From positions 62,001-126,000 of the forward strand of contig NZ_LMRZ01000007.1 in NCBI RefSeq assembly GCF_001428305.1: a stretch of DNA of 64,000 nt, in the 5' to 3' direction. The notes beneath the pieces are model-generated. The model was not told the origin of the DNA and searched no databases. It was given only the letters and a program-made list of their open reading frames with translations. A program made the position numbers and the translations under genes. The DNA comes from Janibacter sp. Soil728 (GTDB taxonomy: Bacteria > Actinomycetota > Actinomycetes > Actinomycetales > Dermatophilaceae). Each line of letters opens with the position of its first letter. The stretch's first letter is position 1. Shown here piece by piece: positions 19,112 through 27,861 of the stretch.

Positions 19112-22100
19112 GCCCGACCGCCTGTGATGATCTCACTCAGTCTGGTGGTGGTGCGCTCGTGGGAGAAGGCCGTGTGCGCCTGCTCGACGTACGCCCGGGC
19201 GTCACGCTGCTCGCCGGCGATGCGCTCGACCATCGACTCGACGTCGGGGCTGATCCAGTCGCGGGGGTAGATGAGGTCGGAGCCGGGCCAGGCGAGCAGG
19301 GCCGGGAGCGCTCCGGACGCCGCGCCGTCGGCGACGGTGAGGTGGAAGGACTCCCAGTCGCTCGTCGACAGCGCGACGCCGATGCCCTGGTACCACTGCG
19401 CCATGTCGTCGCCGTGCGGGTCGAGGACCACGGTGCCGGGGTGCTCGGCGTTGAGCCGGTCGATGCGGGCGAACTGCTCGTCGTAGTAGGCCATCTCGTC
19501 GGGCCGCTGGGCCATCCACGGGTAGTCGGCCGGCGTCCTGCCCTTGATCCGCAGCGAGTAGTCGAGGCCGCGACCCCGCAGCCCTTCGAGGACGTCGAGG
19601 GCCCGGTCGAGCCGCTTCGATCGCGCGACGATGCCGACGAGGCCCAGCGTGGTCTCGACGCCCGGCAGCTTGGGTGCGTCCAGGCCCTCGAGGTCCACGG
19701 CGTTGGGCACGACGTGGGCCTTGCCCTCTGGGACGCCGTGGCTCGCCACTGCAGCATCGCGGATGAGCTCACCGACGAAGACGTAGGCGTCGACGCGCGA
19801 GTGCTTGATCGTCGACAGGTAGGGGCGGCGCAGCTCCTGCGAATGCACCCGCACGACCAAGCGCTGGCCCGGCATGACGTGCTGGCTGTACCAGACGGCA
19901 TTGCCCAGACCCCACTCGCAGACGACGATGTCAGCGCCCTGGAGCAGCTGGTTCGACCGCTCCTCGTCGTGGTTGGCGTGGTCGCGCCATTCGTCGACCT
20001 TCACCTCGTGCCCATGAGCGCGCAGGTCGCGGATCATGGCGCGGGCGAACTTCAGGTCGTGACCGGCCACGACGACCCGCAGCCGCCGCGGCGACGTCGC
20101 GTTCGTTGCCGGCTCCGCCTTCTCGCCCGCGCGGACGTGCGGCTCCGGCAGGGTGAGGTGGATTCCCTTCGCGTCGTCGCTCTCGAGCGCGCTCTCGTAG
20201 GGGTGCTGGCTGGCGTGGTGCGTGCGGATCAGGCTCCGGTGGACCAGCGCGGGCGCGGCCATCGGGGTGCGCATCTCGTGGGCGAAGGCGTCACCGGCCG
20301 CGTGGTCCGGGTCCACGGTGCCGCTGATGCGCTCCCAGTTGCCGAAGGCGCGGGCGTGCAGCAGGTCCTCCATACCGGTGCGCGCGGCGACCGGCTCGTC
20401 CAGGCGGGTGATGTAGTCGGCCGTGACGGCGGCGTAGAGGTTGCGGCCGTCCCACTCCAGCACATCGATACCGAGGCGGGTGAGCCGCTCGCGCGCCGCG
20501 GTGGCGTCGCCCACGACGAGCACGCGCGTCGGCAGGACTGACTGGTGGGCGAGGGAGTCGAGGACGTCGGTGCGGAAGTCGTCGACGACCGCGGCGTAGG
20601 TGGGCAGCACCTGCGCCCGGGTCGCGATGCCGGCCGTGCGGGTGAGCAACAACATCGCACTCGTCACCGTGTGCGAGCGCAGCACCGTGCGCATCTGGCG
20701 CCAGGCCTCGCGCAGGCGGGCCTGCGGGTCGCTCGACCACAGGCCGAGGGACGCGCGCCACACGTCGGCGTCGTTGACCGCGGGGATCGTCGGGCCGAGC
20801 GACTCGACGATGCCGCGGCCGGGACCGGAGAGCACGACGCCACCGCATGCCGCGACCTCGACGACCCGGCGGGAGAACATCGTCGGGGAGTCCGCGACCG
20901 AGTTGACGTTGAGGTTGGCCAAGTGTGACTTGTACGAGTCGATGACCGCGTCGTAGGGGAGGGATCCGCGCACGTTGCCGCGAAAGATCGCGGGGAAGTG
21001 GTACGGCGAGTCAGGGATAGCGGCCTGTCGGTCGTAGATGCTCAGCCCGAAGGGCTGGGCGACCGTGAGCACCCGGCTCAGCTCGGCCGACCGCTTCGCG
21101 TACCGGTCGCCGTAGTAGGTGCCGGCGTAGGCGACCGAGGGGTCGTACGGTCGGTTGCCCGGCAGCGGGTTGTGGATGAGCGGTTGGGCGTAGAAGGGCA
21201 GGCCGGACGCCGTGCGGACCGTGCCGACACCGGCGGCGAGGTAGCGCGGCACGCAGTTCGCGTCGGTGGTGAAGACGTGGTCACACAGCGAGGCGGCGGA
21301 GATGAAGCGCTCGATGTGGACCGGGTCCTCCTTGTTCCAGAAGACCGACGGGATGCCGAGCTCACGGGCCCGCGTGAGCAGGGCGACGATGTCGGCGAAC
21401 TCGTCATCGTCGTAGCGGCCGACCCCGCGGTGCCACTGGCCGTCGTTGCCCTTCCACGCCGACTCGACAAAGACGAGGTCGAGCCCGTCGAGCTGGTCAC
21501 GCCACCCCGCACGGTCGAGGGGCACCAGGTCGAAGGTCGGGCGCAGGGTCTCGGTCGTGAACTCGTCGGCGATGATGCCCACCCGTAGCGAGCGCAGCTC
21601 GCGGTCGGTGCTCGGGTCGTGCGCGGCGACGGCCTCGGTGGCTCGGGCGTGGGCGCCGCGGAAGGACTGCGCCACGCGGACCCAGGTGCGCTCGTCGATG
21701 GTCCACAACCGGCTGCGGCGACCCAGATCGGCGCGGAGATCCTCGTCCGCGAGCAGGGGACGCAGAGCGTCGGCGAGGGCGCGGGCGTCATCAGCGGGGA
21801 CGAGCACGGCGCGTTCGCCGTCCGCCCCGGCCAGCGTGCGGTGCGGGGAGACATCGGAGAGGACGACCGCCTTGGCGCAGGCGAAAGCCTCGAGCGGCTT
21901 GAGGGGGGAGACCATCTCGGTGACGGGCAGCGAGCGGCGCGGGCACGGCATGACGTCGAAGAGGCTGATCATCCGCTGCATCTCGCTCGCGGGAACCCGA
22001 CCGACGAACCGCACGGTGTCACCGAGGCCGAGGCCTTCGGCCTGCTTCTCCAGGGCCGGCTCGGCCGCGCCGGAGCCTGCGAGGACGAGCTGGGTGTCCA

Positions 22101-23706
22101 CCCCTTCGTCCCGGAGCAGGGCGACGGCCTCGATGAGCAGGTCGAGGCCCTCGTAGGGGACCATCGAGCCGGCGAAACCGATGACTGGGACGTCGGTGCG
22201 CACCCCGTGCTTCTTCGCATAGGCCTCGTCCTTGGGCAGCGGGACGAAGACCGTCGGGTCGACGGCGTTGGGCGCCAGAGTGATCTTGTCGCCCGGCACT
22301 CCCCGGCGGATGAGCTCCTGCCGGGTCTCCTCGGTGATCGCAAGGACCGCGTCGGCCTCGGACGCGACGAGGGTCTCGAAGTCGACCTGCTGCTGGTAGC
22401 GCTCGGTCGAGTCCCAGCCCTCCTTGCCGGAGGCCTCGGTCACCTCCCACAGGCCCCGCACCTCGTAGACGAAGGGGACCCCGACCCGGCGCGCCGCGAT
22501 GAGGGCGGCGAGCCCCGTGACGTGGTTGGAGGCGGACTGGATGACCGCCGGCCGGCGCAGCCGAGCCTCGCGGACGAAGGCGTCTGCGCAGGCAAGGATG
22601 TAGTGGTCGATCGGGGTCGAGCCCAGTCGCGGGCCGGGAAGGTGCGTGTACTCGACGTCGTCGAGCGTGACGACCTGGCGATGGGCCTTGGGGGCTTTCT
22701 TGTCGACCTGGCTGTCCCAGGGATAGCCGGCGCGGGCCACGACCGCCACGTCGACGCCGGCGTCGCCGAGGCCGGCCGCGACACCGCGGGTCCGGGTGGA
22801 GTACCCGTTGGTGTTGTAGGCGGGGGTTGAGTGGACGCAATACAGGACGCGTCCTGGCTCCGGCACGTAGGCGGCACCGGCGGAGCGGGGCGGCACGGGG
22901 ATGCCCTGCGCGCGCACCCGCGCGGCCGCGACCGCCCGGTCCATGAAGATGCGCTGCTTGGCGTCGAGCGAGGTCACGAGGCCGGGGTGCTCCGAGGCGA
23001 TGCGGTGGGCCTCGGTGATGGACCCGAGGCCGAACCACGCGCGGTTGAGCGCGTTGACGAGGTTGCCGGCGGTGGGGCGTTCGGCGAGCTCCGCGAGCAG
23101 TTCCTCGTAGGCCTTCGCCGAGGCGCGGGCGTGCTTAGGCTTGGCCAGCTGTGCAGGGACCTGCGCAGGTGCAGCCGCGGCGGCCTGGATCGGCGCGGGG
23201 GACGAAGGGGAAGCCGCCGCCTTCGTCGTGGGGGCCGGCTTGGCGCCGGGCCTGAAGACACGGCCGGGGGAGGTGAGGGCCTTGCCGACCCTCATCGAGC
23301 GGGAGGTACGGACCCGCTGCAGGTCCTCCTTGAGACGCGCGGTCTCGGCGCGGTACGCGCGCAGCGCTGCCTCGGCCGAGGCGAGCTCGGCGCGGGATCG
23401 GTCGGCGCGGGCGAGAGCGCCTTGGCGCTTCGTGTCGGCGGTGGCCAGGTCCGACTTGGCGGACTTGATCTTGGCCTCGACCGCATCGAGCTTCGACCTG
23501 AGGCCCTTGGCCTTGGCGGCTTGGCGACGAAGGGTCTGCAACTCTTCGAGTACTGCTGCCGGGTCGGAAACGATCTCTTCGAGAAGCTGGCGGGTCAACG
23601 CCTCGTCGTCCTGGAGTTCGTCTGGGTGCACGCACAGTCCTTCGGCTCGGCTCATGTCGTCGAGGGCCACCAAGTCCGCGCCGGCGACGTTGATCTCGCC
23701 GTGCAC
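19108..23706 (-). CDS. Giant multidomain glycosyltransferase with N-terminal coiled coil
   Basis: A 1532-residue protein with no membrane helices. Residues ~40-135 are a Lys/Glu/Ala-rich predicted coiled coil (EELQTLRRQAAKAKGLRSKL onward), then a Pro/Ala linker. A GT4 domain follows (about 285-690; LKPLEAFACAKAVVLSDVSP), then a CgeB/DUF3880-type domain (about 710-1060; DLVFVESAWKGNDGQWH, FWNKEDPVHIERF). Next is a region resembling a degenerate GT2 (about 1070-1200), then a last GT4 (about 1215-1530). The CgeB part closely resembles that of the 34343-36196 protein. Start uncertain: GTG at 23706 (used) or ATG at 23655. A TAGTCT box lies 17 nt before 23706. Confidence 0.82.
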   Translation of the reverse strand: MHGEINVAGADLVALDDMSRAEGLCVHPDELQDDEALTRQLLEEIVSDPAAVLEELQTLRRQAAKAKGLRSKLDAVEAKIKSAKSDLATADTKRQGALARADRSRAELASAEAALRAYRAETARLKEDLQRVRTSRSMRVGKALTSPGRVFRPGAKPAPTTKAAASPSSPAPIQAAAAAPAQVPAQLAKPKHARASAKAYEELLAELAERPTAGNLVNALNRAWFGLGSITEAHRIASEHPGLVTSLDAKQRIFMDRAVAAARVRAQGIPVPPRSAGAAYVPEPGRVLYCVHSTPAYNTNGYSTRTRGVAAGLGDAGVDVAVVARAGYPWDSQVDKKAPKAHRQVVTLDDVEYTHLPGPRLGSTPIDHYILACADAFVREARLRRPAVIQSASNHVTGLAALIAARRVGVPFVYEVRGLWEVTEASGKEGWDSTERYQQQVDFETLVASEADAVLAITEETRQELIRRGVPGDKITLAPNAVDPTVFVPLPKDEAYAKKHGVRTDVPVIGFAGSMVPYEGLDLLIEAVALLRDEGVDTQLVLAGSGAAEPALEKQAEGLGLGDTVRFVGRVPASEMQRMISLFDVMPCPRRSLPVTEMVSPLKPLEAFACAKAVVLSDVSPHRTLAGADGERAVLVPADDARALADALRPLLADEDLRADLGRRSRLWTIDERTWVRVAQSFRGAHARATEAVAAHDPSTDRELRSLRVGIIADEFTTETLRPTFDLVPLDRAGWRDQLDGLDLVFVESAWKGNDGQWHRGVGRYDDDEFADIVALLTRARELGIPSVFWNKEDPVHIERFISAASLCDHVFTTDANCVPRYLAAGVGTVRTASGLPFYAQPLIHNPLPGNRPYDPSVAYAGTYYGDRYAKRSAELSRVLTVAQPFGLSIYDRQAAIPDSPYHFPAIFRGNVRGSLPYDAVIDSYKSHLANLNVNSVADSPTMFSRRVVEVAACGGVVLSGPGRGIVESLGPTIPAVNDADVWRASLGLWSSDPQARLREAWRQMRTVLRSHTVTSAMLLLTRTAGIATRAQVLPTYAAVVDDFRTDVLDSLAHQSVLPTRVLVVGDATAARERLTRLGIDVLEWDGRNLYAAVTADYITRLDEPVAARTGMEDLLHARAFGNWERISGTVDPDHAAGDAFAHEMRTPMAAPALVHRSLIRTHHASQHPYESALESDDAKGIHLTLPEPHVRAGEKAEPATNATSPRRLRVVVAGHDLKFARAMIRDLRAHGHEVKVDEWRDHANHDEERSNQLLQGADIVVCEWGLGNAVWYSQHVMPGQRLVVRVHSQELRRPYLSTIKHSRVDAYVFVGELIRDAAVASHGVPEGKAHVVPNAVDLEGLDAPKLPGVETTLGLVGIVARSKRLDRALDVLEGLRGRGLDYSLRIKGRTPADYPWMAQRPDEMAYYDEQFARIDRLNAEHPGTVVLDPHGDDMAQWYQGIGVALSTSDWESFHLTVADGAASGALPALLAWPGSDLIYPRDWISPDVESMVERIAGEQRDARAYVEQAHTAFSHERTTTRLSEIITGGRA

Positions 23707-23759
23707 TCCCCGAAGGCGTCCCTAGACTAACCTTCGGGAAGCGGTGCTACCGATACAGC

Positions 23760-24692
23760 GTGCGGGAAGGTTGGAGATTGGGTTCGGCGATTGGCTTCAC
23801 AACTCTTGAAGAGGCTGGATCCGGGGGCCTGAACGCTCCAGTCAACCGCATAGACAACCCACGCGACTGCCAGCCGGTCGGGAACTCGCCCGTCTCCCGA
23901 TGGCAACTGGCCACCGGTGACGGAGTGCTCGATTTCTTGGTGGTCTACAAGAGGGCAGGCGCGCCCTTGGTCTGCAGCTTCCACGGTGCTCTCGATCGCG
24001 AGAAGTACGAGCTCCCTCGATTCGAGCGCATGGCATCGCTGGTTGCCATGGACGTCAATTCCGTGTACGTCGCCGATCCGCTGCTGGCCCTTGACGACAA
24101 GTTGCAACTCGCATGGTTCGAAGGCGGCAGGGGATCCCGCCTAACCCGCGATATAGCCGCCGTGGTTGAGCACCTGAAAGCCAGTACGAGCTCGCGGGCG
24201 GCGTTGCTCACCGGCTCGTCGGGAGGCGGGTTCGCATCCTTGCAGGTCGCCCCGCACGTTCCGGGTTCGGTGGCGGTCGTCTTCAACCCGCAGACCACCA
24301 TCGGCGGGTATCTCGCCGGAGGGACCGGTCATGGCGCCAAGCGGGACTATCTTCGAGCCGTCTGGCCTGACGAGCACGCCGCCATCGGAGGCAAGGTGGA
24401 GGCACTCGAGGGTCCTCTGGGCTTCGAGTCCCTCACAGATCCTCGGACTACCGTTTGGCACCGGTATGAGTCGCCCGTCTCCTGCTCGATCGTCTACTGC
24501 AACAATCGCAACGACTTCCATGTGACGGACCACTATCAGCCTTTCGCGGATGCGATCACACGAGGCAACAACAAGGCCAAGATGTATGTTCTCGAGTACC
24601 CAGGGGGGAACGGCCACATGCCACCGTCACCTGAACAGTTCGAGCTTGGGTTGGCTCTGGGCTTGCGCTTGGCGACCAAGGAGGCCCCATGA
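23760..24692 (+). CDS. Stand-alone GxSGGGF alpha/beta hydrolase
   Basis: A 310-residue protein matching the N-terminal half of the 16072-18354 protein by motifs. The nucleophile elbow is TGSSGGGF (Ser154), preceded by LQLAWFEGG and followed by FNPQTT. The acid candidate lies in NNRNDFHVTDH and the base in GGNGHMPP. No signal peptide, so probably cytoplasmic. First gene of a rightward operon, overlapping the next by 4 bp. Base composition from here to ~31.2 kb looks less GC-rich than the flanks. GTG at 23760 is used; TTG at 23778 with GGAAGG upstream is an alternative start. Confidence 0.7.
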   Translation: MREGWRLGSAIGFTTLEEAGSGGLNAPVNRIDNPRDCQPVGNSPVSRWQLATGDGVLDFLVVYKRAGAPLVCSFHGALDREKYELPRFERMASLVAMDVNSVYVADPLLALDDKLQLAWFEGGRGSRLTRDIAAVVEHLKASTSSRAALLTGSSGGGFASLQVAPHVPGSVAVVFNPQTTIGGYLAGGTGHGAKRDYLRAVWPDEHAAIGGKVEALEGPLGFESLTDPRTTVWHRYESPVSCSIVYCNNRNDFHVTDHYQPFADAITRGNNKAKMYVLEYPGGNGHMPPSPEQFELGLALGLRLATKEAP

Positions 24693-25111
24693 CGTCGGCG
24701 CGTATCTCGTTCATTCACCCGGTGCAGGAACTCGAGATCGGGGGCGGCCAAGGCTCGCAGAACGTCCTCTTCCCCGCGGCGTCCTTCGCGGTGGTCCTCG
24801 ACGAGGTCGAAGCTGCCGACAGGTCCATCCCCCGGGTGGAGTGCAGTGGCTGGAGTTACTCCACCTCTCTGCAAGCTCGCTACTCCTACTTGTCCGATGT
24901 GTCCGTCAGAGGACACATCGCTTGGACGCTCGGCAAAATGGAGTTTGATGTGCCAGTGGCTTCCGTTCGGGTGACGGTCGTGCCTTGGAGTGCTCGCAAG
25001 GCTCCATGGCTTGACGAAGTCGTCTGGGAATCGGTCGTGTACCGAGCCAGTACACCGGGCTCGGCTGGGCAGACGACGTTGTCCGGAATCGCAACCCTCG
25101 AGGCAAGCTGA
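24689..25111 (+). CDS. Unrecognised protein in the glycan operon
   Basis: A 140-residue protein I do not recognise. It looks beta-rich, with no signal peptide, no membrane helix and no cysteine pair (one Cys in VECSGWSYSTS). The ATG overlaps the hydrolase stop (ATGA), and the GT2 gene starts 1 bp after its own stop, so it is almost certainly translated. It may be an accessory or carbohydrate-binding partner of its neighbours, but nothing in the sequence proves this. Confidence 0.6.
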   Translation: MTSARISFIHPVQELEIGGGQGSQNVLFPAASFAVVLDEVEAADRSIPRVECSGWSYSTSLQARYSYLSDVSVRGHIAWTLGKMEFDVPVASVRVTVVPWSARKAPWLDEVVWESVVYRASTPGSAGQTTLSGIATLEAS

Positions 25112-25112
25112 C

Positions 25113-27152
25113 ATGAGTGCTCTCGTCAACATCATCGTCCAGCACCCACCTGTTCCGGGGTCAGATGCGTGGGCTGCCCTCACGGCCAGTGCGCAGTCGG
25201 GCCACGTCGAGGTGTCCCTCCTGCTGCCGGGTGAGGGGCGGTCACGTTACGTGGACGTGCCGGCGGGCGTCTCTATCGTGGATCAGGGCGACCTGTCACC
25301 GACCCAAGGTGTCAACCTTGCGGTTGGCCTCAGCAGCAGCGACATCGTCCTCGTCCTGGAGGGCGAGACCATGCTCGAAGGCCGAGCAGTCGAACCCATG
25401 GTTGAGCTCGCCGATGGTTGTGCCGGACGCCAGTGGGCCGTCCTTGACCGCCGCGTCGACGCAGGGCAGGGAATCCGCTCGGCCTCGCCTTCAGCCACTC
25501 CCGGTGGGGCACTGCTCTGCGACCGGGAGACCTTTCTTCTGCTGCGGGGTCTTGACGAGTCGGTTCACACCGCGGTGGGGCTGCGGGACCTGACAAGGCG
25601 GGCACGGGACTTCGGTGTCCCCGTCCGCGCTGTGGAGGGCACCGATCTCTTCGTGACCCGCTTTCCGTCCAGCTACGAGTCGTCGATCTGGCACGAGCCA
25701 GCTGCGACACTGAACAAGACCTACGCCGAGGTGGACGCCCGCGAGGAGATCTTCGTCAACCTCCGGGATTGGGCGGTCCCCGTGAGTCTGCGTCAGCCGC
25801 TGGTGTCGGTAGCGATCTCGACCAGGAACCGAGCGGGCTTCCTGCGCGACTCCTTGCAGTCCGTTCTCTTCCAAACCTTCCAGGACTTCGAGGTCGTGGT
25901 TGTCGACGACGGCTCGACGGATGACTCGGCGCGGCACGTCGTGGCTGAGCTCGCGGATCCGAGGATCACCTACCTGCGGCAGGAAGCCCGGGGGATTTCC
26001 GCTGCCCGCAATCTGGCCGCGGACAAGAGCGCTGGATGGTTCACGGCAGTGCACGACGACGACGACATCATGCTGCCGTGGCGCCTTGAGAAGGGCTTGG
26101 CGACCTTTCGCCGAGGTGTCGACGCCACCTATGGGGCGTGGGTCAACTTCGACGAGAAATCCGGAGAGTTGCGGCGGTTCCTCACCAAGAAAGACTTCGG
26201 TGTCGCGCTGAATGCCTTCTCGGGTCAGGGCCCGGGGCACGGGACCTGGACCCTCCCGACTCACCTCATCCGCTCGAACCGATATGACGAGGGCCTCACC
26301 TCTTCCGTCGATCACAACTTGGCAACCCGCTTGGCCTGGAACGGGGTCAGATGGCGGCACACCGAGGACGTGCAGTACCTCAGACGAGTTCACGCTGGTC
26401 AGATCTCGAATGTCGAGGCCGCTACGCAGAAGGCGGGACACATCCTCACGATCTTCGCCAACACCTTGTCCGCGGGCCCGGCCGATGTTGCGGCGCTGAA
26501 GGCGGCCGGGAAACAGTTGCACTACCCCAAGATCGGAGAGGGTCAGGACCTCTTCCAGACCTATGGCCCTTGGCTGCCTGACGACCTCGTGGTTCGCCAG
26601 GCGAAGGTGACCGGCAGCGTGACGCAGCGGCTCTTCGAGCTCGACATGCCGCCTGTCCTCAACTACATCCTCGAAGAGCGCGACGCCCAGACCGGAAGGC
26701 TGCGGACCGAGATCGGTGAGATCGGTGAGATCTCGTTCGCGGACCTCGTCGAGTTCCGCCGTTGCGGGGTGCCTGAGCTTCGACTGACGGCGCAACTTCG
26801 ATCCTCCGACGAGGCAAACGAGCACGCGTTGCCGGTGGCTTCCGCTTCAGCCTTCGAGAGGCTGGCGGCGCTGCTTCGGACTCGGGCTCCCGAGCGGAGC
26901 TGCTTGGTGCTCCAGACTCCGGACGACGGGTTCACCGCTCCTTCCTTCGGTGAGGCCTATGCCGCGATCCGAGTGGCAGCTGCCAGCAGGTTCGACGGGA
27001 GAGTCAAGTTGCTCGGCTTCTTCTTCGCTGACGACGACGCCGCGCTGAAGGCCCTTCGGTGGATGCATCGGCAGCATCCGACAGTGCTAACGCATCTGGT
27101 GACGACTGGGCGCCCCGCCCCTTCCATGATCACCTTGGGAGAGGAAGGCTGA
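25113..27152 (+). CDS. GT2-family glycosyltransferase, multidomain
   Basis: A 679-residue protein. The first ~220 residues are a divergent region with a weak GT-A look (LVNIIVQHPPVPGSDAW, SSDIVLVLEGETML). A canonical GT2 domain begins at about residue 230: LVSVAISTRNRAGFLRDSLQ, VVVVDDGSTDDS, GISAARNLA and the metal-binding AVHDDDDIMLPWR. The last ~180 residues are unrecognised, with an acidic patch GEIGEISF. It would transfer a sugar from a nucleotide donor in the cytoplasm. ATG at 25113, 1 bp after the upstream stop. Confidence 0.82.
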   Translation: MSALVNIIVQHPPVPGSDAWAALTASAQSGHVEVSLLLPGEGRSRYVDVPAGVSIVDQGDLSPTQGVNLAVGLSSSDIVLVLEGETMLEGRAVEPMVELADGCAGRQWAVLDRRVDAGQGIRSASPSATPGGALLCDRETFLLLRGLDESVHTAVGLRDLTRRARDFGVPVRAVEGTDLFVTRFPSSYESSIWHEPAATLNKTYAEVDAREEIFVNLRDWAVPVSLRQPLVSVAISTRNRAGFLRDSLQSVLFQTFQDFEVVVVDDGSTDDSARHVVAELADPRITYLRQEARGISAARNLAADKSAGWFTAVHDDDDIMLPWRLEKGLATFRRGVDATYGAWVNFDEKSGELRRFLTKKDFGVALNAFSGQGPGHGTWTLPTHLIRSNRYDEGLTSSVDHNLATRLAWNGVRWRHTEDVQYLRRVHAGQISNVEAATQKAGHILTIFANTLSAGPADVAALKAAGKQLHYPKIGEGQDLFQTYGPWLPDDLVVRQAKVTGSVTQRLFELDMPPVLNYILEERDAQTGRLRTEIGEIGEISFADLVEFRRCGVPELRLTAQLRSSDEANEHALPVASASAFERLAALLRTRAPERSCLVLQTPDDGFTAPSFGEAYAAIRVAAASRFDGRVKLLGFFFADDDAALKALRWMHRQHPTVLTHLVTTGRPAPSMITLGEEG

Positions 27153-27153
27153 G

Positions 27154-27861
27154 ATGCACGCCGCAACAACTTGGGACAGCTCCGGTCGGACGACGGTCGG
27201 GATCTCACGTGACGTCGATTCTGAGATGACCGCGCTCTTGGTCGTGGATGCGCCGGTCACCCCCTCCGCGGACGTGGCCGTGGTGGCCATCGCCCTTATC
27301 GCCCCGCACCGGCTCGTCGAAGGAATGACTGTCGGAGGAGCCGGCGTCAGCGGTCCGGTTGCTCGCGCACTGCTGCGCGAGTTCGGGGATCAAGGGTTGA
27401 CCATGTCCTCGGACCGCCAACTGCGAGAGACTGTGGGAGGAGTTGGTCTGACAGCAGTCCTCGACTGGTCCGGCCAGGGATGGTCAACAGGCTCTGGAGA
27501 CGGCGAGCGCAGGAGCATTGTCATTGCTCCGGTTCCGCTCGGTACGTACTCCGGACGGCTGTTCTCCACGGGACGGTTTGTCCTCGCCGCGTCCGCTCAT
27601 GATGGTCGCAGCGCGGAGACTACAGCGGATCTCGCCGCCCAGATCGTGACGACCCTGCTTGTTGCCGAGAGACTTCGGTGCGACGAGATCCTCATTCCGC
27701 GTCTTGGGTTGGTGGCCGACCCGGACTTCGAGACGCGTGCCAGAGCGCTCACCTGTCCGTTGGGAGTCACATTGTCGTTCGTGGATTCCTTCGCTGTCGC
27801 TGGGACCGTTGGCATCGACCGAGCGCATGGCCTCCGCGCACCCGGAGGTGAACTTCGTTGA
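27154..27861 (+). CDS. Unrecognised protein between GT2 and GT4 genes
   Basis: A 235-residue protein with no family I can name. It contains alternating hydrophobic strands (TALLVVDAPVTPSADVAVVA), glycine-rich turns and no signal peptide. It starts 1 bp after the GT2 stop and ends in a TTGA overlap with the next GT4 gene, where its own GGAGGTG sequence serves as that gene's ribosome site. Tight coupling says it works with these transferases; its role is unknown. Confidence 0.55.
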   Translation: MHAATTWDSSGRTTVGISRDVDSEMTALLVVDAPVTPSADVAVVAIALIAPHRLVEGMTVGGAGVSGPVARALLREFGDQGLTMSSDRQLRETVGGVGLTAVLDWSGQGWSTGSGDGERRSIVIAPVPLGTYSGRLFSTGRFVLAASAHDGRSAETTADLAAQIVTTLLVAERLRCDEILIPRLGLVADPDFETRARALTCPLGVTLSFVDSFAVAGTVGIDRAHGLRAPGGELR

